Source: Actinoplanes sichuanensis (GTDB lineage Bacteria > Actinomycetota > Actinomycetes > Mycobacteriales > Micromonosporaceae). From it: a stretch of DNA of 64,000 nt. Shown here piece by piece: positions 1-7,807 of the stretch. Location of the stretch: positions 7,564,001 to 7,628,000 of the forward strand of contig NZ_AP028461.1 of assembly GCF_033097365.1 (NCBI RefSeq), in the 5' to 3' direction. Position numbers and translations under genes: made by a program. Within the stretch, counting starts at the first letter, position 1. Every line of letters begins with the position of its first letter. Under the pieces are notes generated by a model. It was given only the letters and a program-made list of their open reading frames with translations. It was not told the origin of the DNA and made no database searches.

Positions 1-26
1 CTCGACCTTCACGACAGGAGTTCCGG

Positions 27-1331
27 GTGCAGTTCGACGTCATGCGCTTCCCCTCGTACGCGTTCGATCCGGCGACAGGGGTGGCGACGTTCGACTACCT
101 GCTGGACGGGCCGTCGCCGCTGCGGTTCACCGAGACGATCACCCTTCCGGTGCCCGCCGATCCGGCCGTTCCGGAGGCCCTGACCAGGGTGCTCGACCTG
201 CTGCACGTGGTCGCCGGGGTGAGCTACTTCAAGGTCGGCGCGCCGGCCCGGGTGGTCGCGCCGAAACCGGTGCCGGTCGAGGCGGCCGCCTTCTTCACCG
301 CCGTCTACACCAAGGGCATGGCGGAGTACGCCTACCGCAACCGGCTGCCACACGTGTTGGAACTGACCGTCGAGACACCGGGTGTGCTGCCCGCCACCAC
401 ACCGTCCGACGCCCCCGCCGGCCGGCCGCTCTCCGCGGTCGGCGGCGGCAAGGACTCGATCGTCACGCTGGAGATCCTGCGGGCGGCCGGGCTCGGCCCG
501 GTGCCGTTCTCGGTCAACCCGAACCCGGTGATCGAGAACGTGAACGCCGCCTCCGGCCTGCCCGCGCTGGCCGCCCGGCGCAAACTCGACCCGCGGCTCT
601 TCGAACTGAACAGGGCCGGCGCACTGAACGGGCACATCCCGGTCACCGCAATCAACTCGCTGATCTCGATCGCCACCGCGGTCTGGCACGGGCTCGGGCC
701 GGTGGTGATGTCCAACGAGCGGTCCGCCTCCGATCCCAACCTGATCTGGAACGGTCACGAGGTCAACCACCAGTGGTCCAAGGGGGTCGAGGCGGAGGGG
801 CTGCTGCGGGACGCCGTCGCGGCTTACGCGGGGCTCACCGACCCGTACTTCTCTCTGCTCCGCCCGCTGTCCGAGCTGCACATCGCGCAGCTGTTCGCCG
901 GTCACACCGCGTACGACGACGTCGTCACGAGCTGTAACAAGGCGTTCAAGCTGCACGACCCGACGGCCCGCTGGTGCGGTGACTGTCCGAAGTGCCGGTT
1001 CGTCTTCCTGGCGATGGCACCGCACATGTCACGCGAGCGGCTGGCGCACATCTTCGGGCACGATCTGTTCGCCGACCCGGCCCAGACGCCCGGGTTCCTG
1101 GAGCTGCTCGGGGTCGACGCGCACAAGCCGTTCGAGTGTGTCGGCGAGGCCGAGGAGTGCCTGGTCGCCCTCTCGATGCTGACCGACGACGCGCCGGTGC
1201 TGGTCGCGTTGCGGGCTGCGGTGCCCGACTCGGCGTGGGCCGACGCATCGCACTCCAACGTCTTCACTCCGGGCGGGCCGAACCACATCCCGGCGGCCTA
1301 CCGCAAGCTGCTGGACGCCGCGGCCACCTGA
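27..1331 (+). CDS. murL: MurL-type UDP-MurNAc-L-Ala-L-Glu epimerase
   Basis: Probable cytoplasmic epimerase converting the L-Glu of UDP-MurNAc-L-Ala-L-Glu to D-Glu for peptidoglycan, an ATP-consuming alternative to the MurI route. A PP-loop ATP-binding motif SAVGGGKDS lies at residues 136-144, and a cysteine cluster WCGDCPKC at about 316-323 fits the family. The 434-aa length also fits. The GTG start has an AGGAG ribosome site 7 nt upstream. A partner MurD2 ligase would be expected nearby but could lie left of the window. The 3' end overlaps the convergent MarR gene by 34 bp. Family assignment is from recognition of these motifs; the L-Glu substrate is inferred from the family. Confidence 0.7.
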   Translation: MQFDVMRFPSYAFDPATGVATFDYLLDGPSPLRFTETITLPVPADPAVPEALTRVLDLLHVVAGVSYFKVGAPARVVAPKPVPVEAAAFFTAVYTKGMAEYAYRNRLPHVLELTVETPGVLPATTPSDAPAGRPLSAVGGGKDSIVTLEILRAAGLGPVPFSVNPNPVIENVNAASGLPALAARRKLDPRLFELNRAGALNGHIPVTAINSLISIATAVWHGLGPVVMSNERSASDPNLIWNGHEVNHQWSKGVEAEGLLRDAVAAYAGLTDPYFSLLRPLSELHIAQLFAGHTAYDDVVTSCNKAFKLHDPTARWCGDCPKCRFVFLAMAPHMSRERLAHIFGHDLFADPAQTPGFLELLGVDAHKPFECVGEAEECLVALSMLTDDAPVLVALRAAVPDSAWADASHSNVFTPGGPNHIPAAYRKLLDAAAT

Positions 1332-1750
1332 CCCAGCAGGGCCTTGAAGGACGCGTACGCCGCCACGCCCACCGTGGCGGCGGCGCGTTCCTCGATGGCG
1401 GCCACGATCGCGTCGGAGCGCTCCATCTGGTCCAGGCCGCGGACGGTCGGCACGATCAGTTTGGCGCGGCGGTCGCTGGGGTCGGGGCGGCGTTCCACGT
1501 ACCCCAGGGTCTCCAACTCGTCGATGAGTTTCCCGACGACCTGTTTGTGCTGGCCGGAGTGCCGGGCCAGATCGGTGGCCCGGCTGCCCTCGACGTCCAG
1601 GTGGGCCAGGACCGCGCCGTGCTGCGGCCGGAGGCCCGCGTGGCCCTGCTCGGCCAGCGTGGCGAACAGCTCGCCCTGCACCGAGAAGAGGAGCCGGCCG
1701 GCGAGCACCCCGAGGTCCGGGTCCTGCTGTTTCCGTTCACTGCGCCGCAT
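1298..1750 (-). CDS. MarR-family transcriptional regulator
   Basis: Winged-helix repressor of 150 aa. The wing motif DPSDRRAKL sits at residues 90-98, preceded by the recognition helix (SGQHKQVVGKLIDELE, about 65-80), as in MarR proteins that respond to small phenolic or drug ligands. It is transcribed away from a degraded beta-lactamase-fold gene, and a clear inverted repeat lies 24-44 bp upstream of its start, so autoregulation is likely. Its original target may have been the now broken divergent gene. The ligand is unknown. Confidence 0.9.
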   Translation of the reverse strand: MRRSERKQQDPDLGVLAGRLLFSVQGELFATLAEQGHAGLRPQHGAVLAHLDVEGSRATDLARHSGQHKQVVGKLIDELETLGYVERRPDPSDRRAKLIVPTVRGLDQMERSDAIVAAIEERAAATVGVAAYASFKALLGQVAAASSSLR

Positions 1751-1773
1751 TCGCGAGATGGTAACAGTCGTTC

Positions 1774-1811
1774 ATAGTCACCCATGTTGACTATATATTC
1801 CGGTGACTATA
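1774..1811. promoter_or_regulatory. Probable MarR operator with three half-sites
   Basis: A perfect inverted repeat ATAGTCA (1774-1780) / TGACTAT (1788-1794) has 7-nt spacing. A third copy of the half-site, TGACTATA, follows at 1804-1811. It sits in the intergenic space directly upstream of the MarR gene, the usual place for an autoregulatory MarR site. The AT-rich island stands out from the GC-rich surroundings and probably also holds the -10 element. Confidence 0.7.
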
Positions 1812-1827
1812 GGCCGGTGGCCGGCTC

Positions 1828-2321
1828 GTGGTCGACCGGCTGACCCGCCAACGGCCGTACTGGGCACCCGGCCGCGCCTACGGCTACCACGCGTTCGTGA
1901 TCGGTGCCTCGCCGCCTGGATCAACGTCCCGGCCATGCGTGCTCTCGGCCAGTCCTCGGCCGGTGGTGTCGCCGGTGCCCGCGGCCTGGCCCACATGTAC
2001 GCGGCCGCCCTCTGGGGCACCGGCGGCACCGCGCCACTGCTCGAACCGACCGTCCTCGCCGAGTTCGCCGCCGTCTCCTCTCCCGGCGTCGACCTGGTCA
2101 CCGGTGAACGCGGGCACTTCGGGCTCGGCTTCGAAATCCAGCACACCCGCTATCCGGGCCTCAGCCCGTCCGCCTTCGGCCACTCCGGGACGGCCGGGGC
2201 CAACGCGTTCGCCGACCCGGTCCGCGACATCACGTACGCCTACACCCGCCGCGTTTTCGGCCCCGGCGGAGCGGCCCCGGAGAACGCCCCACTGGTCGCC
2301 GCGGTCCTCCGGGCCCGCTGA
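1828..2321 (+). pseudogene. Remnant of a beta-lactamase-fold serine hydrolase
   Basis: Two pieces of one protein lie in different frames. The first (1828 to about 1907) reads DRLTRQRPYWAPG and GYHAFVIG, typical of the YxN region in class C/EstB-like hydrolases. The second (about 1908-2318) reads a C-terminal half ending in GLGFEI, FGHSGTAGAN and ITYAYTRR, the region around the HSG/KTG-like motif. The N-terminus with the SxxK nucleophile is absent, about 100 residues are missing in the middle, and the two parts are out of frame. There is no credible start. I read this as a gene decapitated at the MarR operator and then internally deleted. Confidence 0.75.
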
Positions 2322-2405
2322 CCTTCCGGCCGGCTCTCAGCGCTGTCTCCCGGGCCTCGGGACAGCCCGGAGAGCCGGCCGAAGGGCTGGCCGGGCGCCG
2401 GGCGG

Positions 2406-2411
2406 TAACCT
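2406..2411 (+). promoter_or_regulatory. -10 element TAACCT, leaderless start
   Basis: TAACCT ends 7 nt before the ATG of the cupin gene. No ribosome-binding site is present, so transcription probably begins at or next to the ATG. Confidence 0.5.
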
Positions 2412-2418
2412 CGCCGGG

Positions 2419-2781
2419 ATGGGTGACGAGATCTATGTGGGGAACGCCGACCCGGACGCATTGGCCGACCGGGGCTGGTTGCTGGGGCACTTCAAGCCGG
2501 AGGGCGACCCGCGGCACAGCACCGACGTCGAGATCAAGTGGGGCCGGCATCCACGGGGCGACAGACGCGCCGAATGGGTCCGCGGCGAGGACCGGACCGC
2601 TCTGCTGGTGCTGATCAGCGGCTGCTTCCACATGGAGTTTCCGGAGCGCACCGTGGTCCTCGACAAGCGGGGCGACTACGTGGTCTGGCAGCGCGGGGTG
2701 GACCACTCCTGGTACGCCGCCGAGGAGTCCGTCGTCCTCACGGTGCGCTGGCCGTCGATCCCCGGCTACGCCGTCCGCTGA
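2419..2781 (+). CDS. Small cupin-like protein
   Basis: A 120-aa single-domain protein with cupin character: LLVLISGCFHMEFP is followed by a beta-rich GDYVVWQRGVDHSW segment, resembling the two conserved cupin motifs, with a His in each (F-H-M and D-H-S-W). No signal peptide or membrane segment is visible. It stands alone between a pseudogene and a convergent oxidoreductase. Function and metal use are not evident. The ATG is supported by a leaderless -10 box and by loss of similarity to any domain upstream. Confidence 0.7.
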   Translation: MGDEIYVGNADPDALADRGWLLGHFKPEGDPRHSTDVEIKWGRHPRGDRRAEWVRGEDRTALLVLISGCFHMEFPERTVVLDKRGDYVVWQRGVDHSWYAAEESVVLTVRWPSIPGYAVR

Positions 2782-2821
2782 ACCCCCACCCTCGAAAACA
2801 GCCCGCACACCCCGACCGGCT

Positions 2822-2844
2822 GGCTGTCAGTGCTGTTGACAGCC
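2822..2844. terminator. Hairpin between convergent genes
   Basis: A perfect 8-bp stem GGCTGTCA / TGACAGCC encloses a 7-nt loop in the 234-bp gap between the cupin gene and the convergent oxidoreductase. It lacks a T-run, so it is at best a bidirectional terminator of the GC-rich actinomycete kind. I see nothing else in this gap. Confidence 0.45.
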
Positions 2845-3015
2845 CACCGGAGCAGCTCCCAGGGCCGGCCGGCTGAAGAGAACAGCGTGGACTGTTCGGT
2901 GAGGGTCGGATTCGGCCCGGCGGGCGCGTTCGGTCGGGAGGCTGTGGTCGCTCGCGTGGCGCGGCGGGACGGGGAGGGATGCGGTCGGGGGCGGTGAACG
3001 GCGTACCGCCGAGGG

Positions 3016-4587
3016 TTATTCGGGTGGATCGTGGTGGATCCGCGTGAGTGGGACGCCGAGCTGTTGGAGCGCGGCGCTGGTCCCGGCGATCATGAGCGGC
3101 GGACCGGCCAGGTAGATCTCGTGGCGGGACCACTCGCCGTAGGCGGCGACCGCGTCGGTGACCAGGCCCGACGGGTACGGCCCGGGGTCGCCCTCGGCGA
3201 CGACCGGGATGACCGTGGCGCGCGGGATCTCGGCCGCGAGCGCGGTGAGCGCGTCGATGTCGTAGAGCTCGGTCAGGTCGCGGACGCCCCAGAACAGGAC
3301 CGCCTGGCGGGTGTCGGCGGTGGCGGCGAGCTCGGCGAGCATCGCCTTCATCGGCGCCACCCCGGTGTCACCGGCGATCATCAGGACGCCGCGGCCAGGC
3401 TCGGCGGGGAGGGCCATCTCACCCTCGGCGCGGGTGACACGGATCCGGTCGCCGGGGCGGGTGTGGTGGACCAGGGTGCCGCTGACGCCGGTCTCGGTCT
3501 TGGCACGGACGTGCAGCTCGATGACGTCGTCCCGGTGTGGGGCCCCGGCCAGCGAATACGGCCGCCAGATCCCGGGGACACCGGGGACCTCGAAGCGGGC
3601 GTACTGGCCGGGCCGGTACGGCATCGGCAGGAACGGGCGCAGCCGGACCACAGCCAGGTCGTCGCGGCGCAGGTCGTGCTCGACGACCTCGGTGTCCCAG
3701 ACGGTCGGCTGGTACGCGGTGAGCGTCCCCCCGTGCACGATCCACTCGTAGGTGTGCTGCCACGTCCAGCGCCACGCCTGGTCGAAGTCCTGCCGCCAGG
3801 CGCCGGGGGCCATCCCGGTGCGCATCGACTCGGCGAGGGCCGCGCCGACCAGGTGCAGCTGGTTCCACTGGATGCCGCACTCGGCGAGCGCGGCACCGAC
3901 CGCGGAACAGCCGGTGACCAGGGCGGGCGGATCGTCCATGGTGTGGATCAGCCAGGTGATCGCCCGGGCCAGTTGGGCGCGCTGGCCGTCGGGCGCGCCG
4001 GGCAGCGAGTCGAGCAGGGCGGGCTGGGCCTGCTGGAGGGCGTGCCACAGGCGGCCGGCCACCTCGTCGGCGCCACCGGCGAAGGTGAGGCTGGTGCTGA
4101 GCAGGCGCTGGGTGTCGCGGAGGGCGGCGTCGTCGGCCGGGTCCATGCCGTCGCGGCCGGGGCCGGAACCGGCGCCGGGCAGGGTGCGGCCGGGGAAGCG
4201 GCGCGGGATCGACGGATAGTTCTGTGCGGACGGGAACTCGGTGCCCGGCGCGCCGATCGGTCTCGCCCCGGCGAGCGGCGGGATGTGCGGCACCGGTGTC
4301 GCGGGGCCGGACGGGTTGACCCCGCCGACCGGTGGAACCGCCTTCATACTGCTCCGGCCCAGGGTGCCGCCGGGGTCGCCGCGCCAGAGCAGGCCGGCGT
4401 CGGGGCGGGGCTTCTCCGGCTCAGTGTCCTCTTTCTCCTTTTTCTTCTTCGCGCTGATCTCAGACAGCGCGGCGGCGGCGTCGGCCGCACCGGCGGCGGC
4501 GGCGTCCGGAGCGTTCTGGCGCAGCCGGATGGCGCGCAGCAGGGACAGCAGATGCGGATCTGACCCCGGACCCGAACCAGACGACAC
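3016..4587 (-). CDS. Flavohemoprotein-like FAD/NAD(P)H oxidoreductase with degenerate globin domain
   Basis: The 523-aa protein has three parts. Residues 1-150 are low-complexity, Ala/Pro-rich with a KKKKEKE stretch. Residues about 150-290 are a globin-like domain. Residues about 295-523 are a ferredoxin-reductase module. The FAD motif RPYS is at 342-345, the pyridine-nucleotide loop reads AGDTGVAPM, and the C-terminus carries YLAGPPLM in place of the usual CGP motif. Aligned by eye to Hmp, the proximal heme His becomes Leu (L234) and the B10 Tyr becomes Trp (W181). It therefore may not bind heme normally and is unlikely to be a classical NO dioxygenase. It is transcribed divergently from the SpoU methyltransferase gene. 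Confidence 0.8.
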   Translation of the reverse strand: MSSGSGPGSDPHLLSLLRAIRLRQNAPDAAAAGAADAAAALSEISAKKKKEKEDTEPEKPRPDAGLLWRGDPGGTLGRSSMKAVPPVGGVNPSGPATPVPHIPPLAGARPIGAPGTEFPSAQNYPSIPRRFPGRTLPGAGSGPGRDGMDPADDAALRDTQRLLSTSLTFAGGADEVAGRLWHALQQAQPALLDSLPGAPDGQRAQLARAITWLIHTMDDPPALVTGCSAVGAALAECGIQWNQLHLVGAALAESMRTGMAPGAWRQDFDQAWRWTWQHTYEWIVHGGTLTAYQPTVWDTEVVEHDLRRDDLAVVRLRPFLPMPYRPGQYARFEVPGVPGIWRPYSLAGAPHRDDVIELHVRAKTETGVSGTLVHHTRPGDRIRVTRAEGEMALPAEPGRGVLMIAGDTGVAPMKAMLAELAATADTRQAVLFWGVRDLTELYDIDALTALAAEIPRATVIPVVAEGDPGPYPSGLVTDAVAAYGEWSRHEIYLAGPPLMIAGTSAALQQLGVPLTRIHHDPPE

Positions 4588-4626
4588 AACCGAACCCTAC
4601 CCGCAGGCCCCACCGGGCACGCCGCG

Positions 4627-4632
4627 AATAAT
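4627..4632 (+). promoter_or_regulatory. -10-like AATAAT, probable leaderless start
   Basis: AATAAT lies 6 nt before the GTG of the SpoU methyltransferase gene, and no ribosome-binding site is visible. Confidence 0.4.
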
Positions 4633-4638
4633 GCCGTT

Positions 4639-5487
4639 GTGCCCGCACTGACCATCACCGACCCGGACGACCCGCGGATCGGCGACTACCGCGCCCTCAC
4701 CGACGTCGAGCTACGGACCCGCTGGGAACCGCCGAACGGGCTGTTCATCGCCGAGGGGGAGCTGGTGATCGGGCGGGCGTTGCGGGCCGGGTACCGGATG
4801 CGGTCCGCGCTCGTCGACGAGAAACGCGTGGACCAGCTGTCCGGGCTGCCGGCGGACGCGCCGCTCTACACCGCGCCGCCGGGCGTGCTGGAGTCGATCA
4901 CCGGGTTCCATGTGCACCGGGGGATCCTGGCGTCGTTCCACCGGTCCGAACTTCCCGACATTTCGGATATCCTGTCCACGGCGCGCAGCATCGCGGTGCT
5001 GGAAGGGTTGAACACGCACACCAACCTGGGCGCGCTGTTCCGGAGTGCGGCCGCTCTCGGCATCGACGCCGTGGTGCTGTCGCCGAACTGCGCGGATCCG
5101 CTGTACCGGCGGGCGGTCCGGGTCAGCATGGGCGAGGTGTTCGCCATCCCGTACGCGAAGTCCGACGACTGGCCGGGCACCCTGGCGGCGATCCGGGCGG
5201 CCGGGTTCACCCTGCTGGCGATGACACCCGCCCCCGACGCGGTGTCGCTGCGCGCGCTCACCCCGGCGCAGCGGGAACGGCCGGCCCTGCTGCTCGGCGC
5301 GGAGGGCCCGGGGCTGACCCGGACCGCGCTGGCGGCCTCCGACGTCCGGGTGGTCATCCCGATGTTCAACGGGGTCGACTCACTCAACGTGGCCACCGCC
5401 GCCGCCGTCGCGTTCTACGAGCTAGGAGCGGGGAACCAGACGGCCACCGGTCCAGGCCAAACCCATTCCGGCGGCCAGCAGCAGTAG
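4639..5487 (+). CDS. SpoU/TrmH-family RNA 2'-O-methyltransferase
   Basis: SPOUT-fold, SAM-dependent methyltransferase acting on rRNA or tRNA ribose. The three family motifs are intact: motif 1 with N125 and R135 (NTHTNLGALFRSA), motif 2 LLLGAEGPGL (218-226), and motif 3 IPMFNGVDSLNV (240-251). The N-terminal 100 residues match the SpoU substrate-binding domain. The C-terminus is extended by about 20 Gln/Gly/Thr-rich residues that overlap the convergent membrane-protein gene by 66 bp. The GTG start is chosen because it begins the conserved part and has a -10 box 6 nt upstream. The exact RNA target cannot be told from sequence. Confidence 0.9.
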   Translation: MPALTITDPDDPRIGDYRALTDVELRTRWEPPNGLFIAEGELVIGRALRAGYRMRSALVDEKRVDQLSGLPADAPLYTAPPGVLESITGFHVHRGILASFHRSELPDISDILSTARSIAVLEGLNTHTNLGALFRSAAALGIDAVVLSPNCADPLYRRAVRVSMGEVFAIPYAKSDDWPGTLAAIRAAGFTLLAMTPAPDAVSLRALTPAQRERPALLLGAEGPGLTRTALAASDVRVVIPMFNGVDSLNVATAAAVAFYELGAGNQTATGPGQTHSGGQQQ

Positions 5488-6090
5488 CGCCCCGACGGTC
5501 GGGACCGGCTGGTCCATCGTGGTGCCGGCGCCCATCGCCAGGGCGGCCAGCATCAGCAGCACCCCGTCGGCCGGGTTCACCAGCTTCGACCGGAAGACCG
5601 CCCAGCCGAGCAGCAGCAGCCCGGCCGCCGAGATGACCACGGCGGCGGCGAGCAGGTCCGGGACGTGCCCGGCGGCCAGCGGAGCGCTCTCCTCGACGGC
5701 CGCCTCACTCAGACCGGCCAGCGGGACCAGCATGGTGCCGCCGGCCAGCGTGACGAGCAGCCCGGCCAGCGCGCACCGCCTGGTCCGGGAGCCGGCGAGC
5801 AGGCCGGCCAGGGCGATCACCGCGATCACGGCCAGCCAGCCGGCGAGCAGCCCGACCACGAGCGGGCCGGGCTGGCTCTGCACGCCGAGGGTGAGCCAGC
5901 CGTAGAGGACCGCCGAGGCCGGCAGCGCCCACAGGGCGAGCCGGGCGTACCGCCGGACCGACCAGATCCAGATCGCGTCCCGGACCGGCATCGGGTGTCC
6001 GTCCAGCTCGACCGGGGTCGGTGCGCCGACCCAGGCCGGGGCGACCCGCAGGGGCCGCCCACTCGCCGTCTGACGATGGCTGATGCTCAT
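5422..6090 (-). CDS. Multi-spanning membrane protein of unknown function
   Basis: 222 aa with a roughly 50-residue cytoplasmic N-terminus and five or six hydrophobic helices (for example LALWALPASAVLYGWLTL, then VVGLLAGWLAVIAVIALAGL and three more) ending in a short Arg-containing tail. I recognise no domain. Its 3' end overlaps the convergent methyltransferase gene. The N-terminus includes a repeated VAPAWVGAPTPVEL segment that may interact with a partner. It could be transcribed with, but 110 bp downstream of, the SPFH gene. Confidence 0.6.
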   Translation of the reverse strand: MSISHRQTASGRPLRVAPAWVGAPTPVELDGHPMPVRDAIWIWSVRRYARLALWALPASAVLYGWLTLGVQSQPGPLVVGLLAGWLAVIAVIALAGLLAGSRTRRCALAGLLVTLAGGTMLVPLAGLSEAAVEESAPLAAGHVPDLLAAAVVISAAGLLLLGWAVFRSKLVNPADGVLLMLAALAMGAGTTMDQPVPTVGALLLLAAGMGLAWTGGRLVPRS

Positions 6091-6200
6091 GGCTCCGCCT
6101 CAGTAGCAGGGGCAACAAGCCGAGCGGCCGGGGGCACCGGTCGGAATCCTGCTGCGAGCATGCCGCACCGCGCGCCTGGATTGCGGCCGATCTCACATAT

Positions 6201-7274
6201 TCAGCGTTTCTCGATGTGCTCCGCCCCGTCGTAGTCGGCGCCGCCCAGAGCGGCGGCCGGCGGAATGCTCTCCGGGGCCGGCAGAGCCTCGTTGTCGAGG
6301 GCCCGCGCCTCGGCGGCCGCATCGGCCGCGGCGGCCTCCGCCTCCCGCTCGATGGCGGCCGGGTCGAGGCCACCGTCGCGCGGCACATCGCCGGCCATGT
6401 TGGCCAGGCCGCCGAGCGCGCCACCGAGACCCTCCAGGGCCTTGGTCAGCTCGGTCGGCAGGATCCACACCTTGTTGGCGGTGCCGTTGGCGATCTGCGG
6501 CAGTGACTGCAGGTACTGGTAGGCCAGCACCTTCTGCGACGGGTTGGCCTGGTGGATGGCGTCGAAGACGGTCCGGATGGCCTTGGCCTGACCCTCGGCC
6601 TGCAGGATCCGGGCCTGCCGGTCACCGTCGGCGCGCAGCACCGCGGCCTGCTTCTCACCCTCGGCGGTGAGGATCTGCGCCTGCTTGTGACCCTCCGCGT
6701 TCAGGATGGTGGCCCGGCGCTCCCGCTCCGCGCGCATCTGCTTCTCCATCGAGTCGCGGATGCTGGGCGGCGGCTCGATCGCCTTGATCTCCACCCGGGT
6801 GACCTTGATGCCCCAGCGGCCGGTGGTCTCGTCGAGCACGCTGGACAGGTGCTTGTTGATCTGGTCGCGGCTGGTCAGGGCACGCTCCAGGTCGAGGGAA
6901 CCGATCACGTTGCGCAGCGTGGTGACGGTGAGCTGCTCGATCGCCTGCAGGAAGTTGGAGATCTCGTAGGTGGCCCGCACCGGGTCGACCACCTTGAAGT
7001 ACAGCACCGTGTCGATCGAGACGACCAGGTTGTCCGAGGTGATCACCGGCTGCGGCGGGAACGAGACGACCTGCTCACGCATGTCGACCTTGGTCCGGAC
7101 CGAGTCGATGAACGGCACCAGCAGATTGAGGCCGGGCGAGAGGGTGCGCTGATATTTACCGAGCCGCTCGACCACGTCCATCCGCTGCTGCGGAATGATC
7201 CGGACCGACTTGGCCAGGGTGATCACCGCGAACATGACGATCGCGATGCCCAGAACCGCCAGAACCACTTCCAT
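6201..7274 (-). CDS. SPFH/band 7 (stomatin-like) membrane protein
   Basis: An N-terminal membrane anchor (about residues 3-23) is followed by a band 7/PHB domain (about 25-185, including RRIIPQQ-type strand, SPGLNLLVPFID and VRTKVDMREQ). A long charged coiled coil follows (ERRATILNAEGHKQAQ and repeats), then a C-terminal Ala/Glu-rich tail. Such proteins form ring oligomers organising membrane microdomains. The gene lies 9 bp downstream of nfeD, the classic SPFH-NfeD pairing. I chose the ATG at 7274 over a GTG one codon earlier because AGGAG, overlapping the nfeD stop codon, is then 6 nt away. Confidence 0.9.
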   Translation of the reverse strand: MEVVLAVLGIAIVMFAVITLAKSVRIIPQQRMDVVERLGKYQRTLSPGLNLLVPFIDSVRTKVDMREQVVSFPPQPVITSDNLVVSIDTVLYFKVVDPVRATYEISNFLQAIEQLTVTTLRNVIGSLDLERALTSRDQINKHLSSVLDETTGRWGIKVTRVEIKAIEPPPSIRDSMEKQMRAERERRATILNAEGHKQAQILTAEGEKQAAVLRADGDRQARILQAEGQAKAIRTVFDAIHQANPSQKVLAYQYLQSLPQIANGTANKVWILPTELTKALEGLGGALGGLANMAGDVPRDGGLDPAAIEREAEAAAADAAAEARALDNEALPAPESIPPAAALGGADYDGAEHIEKR

Positions 7275-7283
7275 CACGCGCTC

Positions 7284-7733
7284 CTAAATATTGGGCAGGT
7301 CGTCGTGCCACACCAGGAGAGTCGCGCCGTGCAGCTTGACGACCCGGACACGGTCGCCCGGCACGAAGGTCTCCTTGTCGTCCACGGAGCGGGCCTGCCA
7401 CAGCTCCCCGTCGATCTTGATCATGCCGCGGTCGCCCGTCACCTCCTCGATCACCGTGCCGAGCGAGCCCGCGATCGCCTCGATGCCGAACGGCCGGTCC
7501 CCCGTCTCCAACGCCGGTTTGGCGTGCCGCAGGATGACCGGGCGCAACGCCGCGACCGAGATGCCGGACACCACGGCGAAGACGATCAGCTGCACCAGCA
7601 GGTCCGCGCCGAGGGCCGCCGCACCGGCCGCGGCGAGAGCACCGGCGGCGAAGAAGATGACCAGGAACGTGGTGGTGAAGGCCTCGGCGATCGCGAGACC
7701 AATGGCGAGGACGACCCATAACACGGCTTCCAC
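7284..7733 (-). CDS. NfeD-family membrane protein
   Basis: 149 aa with two to three N-terminal transmembrane helices (residues about 4-65) and a C-terminal OB-fold (about 85-149, GSLGTVIEEVTG to LVWHDD). This is the short NfeD form that partners the SPFH protein encoded immediately downstream; together they act at membrane microdomains. The fifth codon is TTA, rare in such GC-rich genomes. The start could alternatively be the GTG three codons later, which sits 8 nt from a GGAG sequence. Confidence 0.88.
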   Translation of the reverse strand: MEAVLWVVLAIGLAIAEAFTTTFLVIFFAAGALAAAGAAALGADLLVQLIVFAVVSGISVAALRPVILRHAKPALETGDRPFGIEAIAGSLGTVIEEVTGDRGMIKIDGELWQARSVDDKETFVPGDRVRVVKLHGATLLVWHDDLPNI

Positions 7734-7807
7734 TCCCCGATCGTGGCACGTCCGCGCACGCTCCGAACAGTTAGACCCATGAGTTCGTCAGGAGGAGAGG
7801 ACACAGC

